A stretch of 32,418 nt of DNA. It comes from an uncultured Pseudomonadota bacterium. GTDB lineage: Bacteria; Pseudomonadota; Alphaproteobacteria; UBA9219. Position numbers and translations under genes: made by a program. Below, piece after piece: positions 32,321-32,418 of this stretch (its first letter is position 1; each line of letters begins with the position of its first letter). The notes under the pieces were generated by a model. That model did no database searches, was not told where the DNA came from, and worked only from the letters and a program-made list of their open reading frames with translations. The stretch is taken from the NCBI GenBank assembly GCA_903875345.1, contig CAIQVS010000078.1, positions 1 to 32,418 of the forward strand. The letters are read 5' to 3'.

Positions 32321-32418
32321 TTGAGCACAGAAGATGAGATAACGCAGGCCTTGTTTACAAAGGGAAAGAGCGGATCGGACGATTTGTTTCAGACTGCCCG
32401 TGAGCGTGGTTTTTTTTG
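32321..32418 (+). CDS. Possible start of a gene cut by the window end
   Basis: A TTG at 32321 opens a frame reading MSTEDEITQALFTKGKSG that continues to the window edge. GAGGGA lies immediately before it, too close for an ideal Shine-Dalgarno. Its first residues look protein-like but only about 32 codons are visible, so this is weak. The 55 bases between it and pepN hold nothing recognisable. Confidence 0.22.
   Translation, partial: MSTEDEITQALFTKGKSGSDDLFQTARERGFF

Overview
The window looks like a chromosomal segment of an alphaproteobacterium with moderately high GC (clearly above 50% by eye in the gene-dense parts). This placement is inferred from an S24-type regulator of the alphaproteobacterial kind, a tsaE-amgK pair, an xseB-ispA pair, and a long suf operon led by an Rrf2 regulator. 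Genus and species cannot be read from the sequence. Most genes are housekeeping or stress genes in short, tightly packed operons. No phage, plasmid, CRISPR array, tRNA or rRNA was recognised.

Left part (1-4150), mostly minus strand: a polytopic O-antigen-ligase/polymerase-like membrane protein is coupled to a Tat-exported GH10 glycanase, probably the edge of an exopolysaccharide locus. Two small exported proteins follow, one with a zincin HELVHH motif. Next (4151-9445) come a PPP-family phosphatase, convergent pyrD, a 55-residue lysine-rich protein behind a consensus sigma-54 promoter, an S24-type repressor whose catalytic serine is replaced by glycine, a SAM methyltransferase, and a class II lysyl-tRNA synthetase with a strong leader hairpin.

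Middle (9473-20848): a channel-like two-helix protein diverges from an mgtA-type Mg2+ P-type ATPase with a 300-base leader. An orphan histidine-rich protein sits in a more AT-rich island. A globin-coupled chemotaxis transducer follows. tsaE and amgK come next, with amgK broken by a one-base frameshift, then a structured minus-strand RNA (possibly 6S RNA), then xseB-ispA bracketed by two inverted copies of a MITE-like repeat. A small membrane-anchored protein, and a divergent HxlR regulator / WrbA-like flavoprotein / YceI module complete this part.

Right part (20908-32418): an unknown protein carries a promoter in its 3' end for an operon sufR-sufB-sufC-HAD-sufD-sufS-sufU-sufT-sufA followed by a translationally coupled exported thioredoxin-like protein, then pepN. 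The suf operon is a complete Fe-S assembly pathway: SufS takes sulfur from cysteine, SufU accepts or transfers it, SufBCD is the scaffold, SufA and SufT deliver clusters, and SufR senses demand. It is interrupted by two palindromic intergenic repeats, holds an unexpected HAD hydrolase between sufC and sufD, and has a one-base frameshift in sufB. The sufB and amgK frameshifts both fall in the same 9-base context (GCAGGGGCG), which makes a systematic sequence error a serious possibility.
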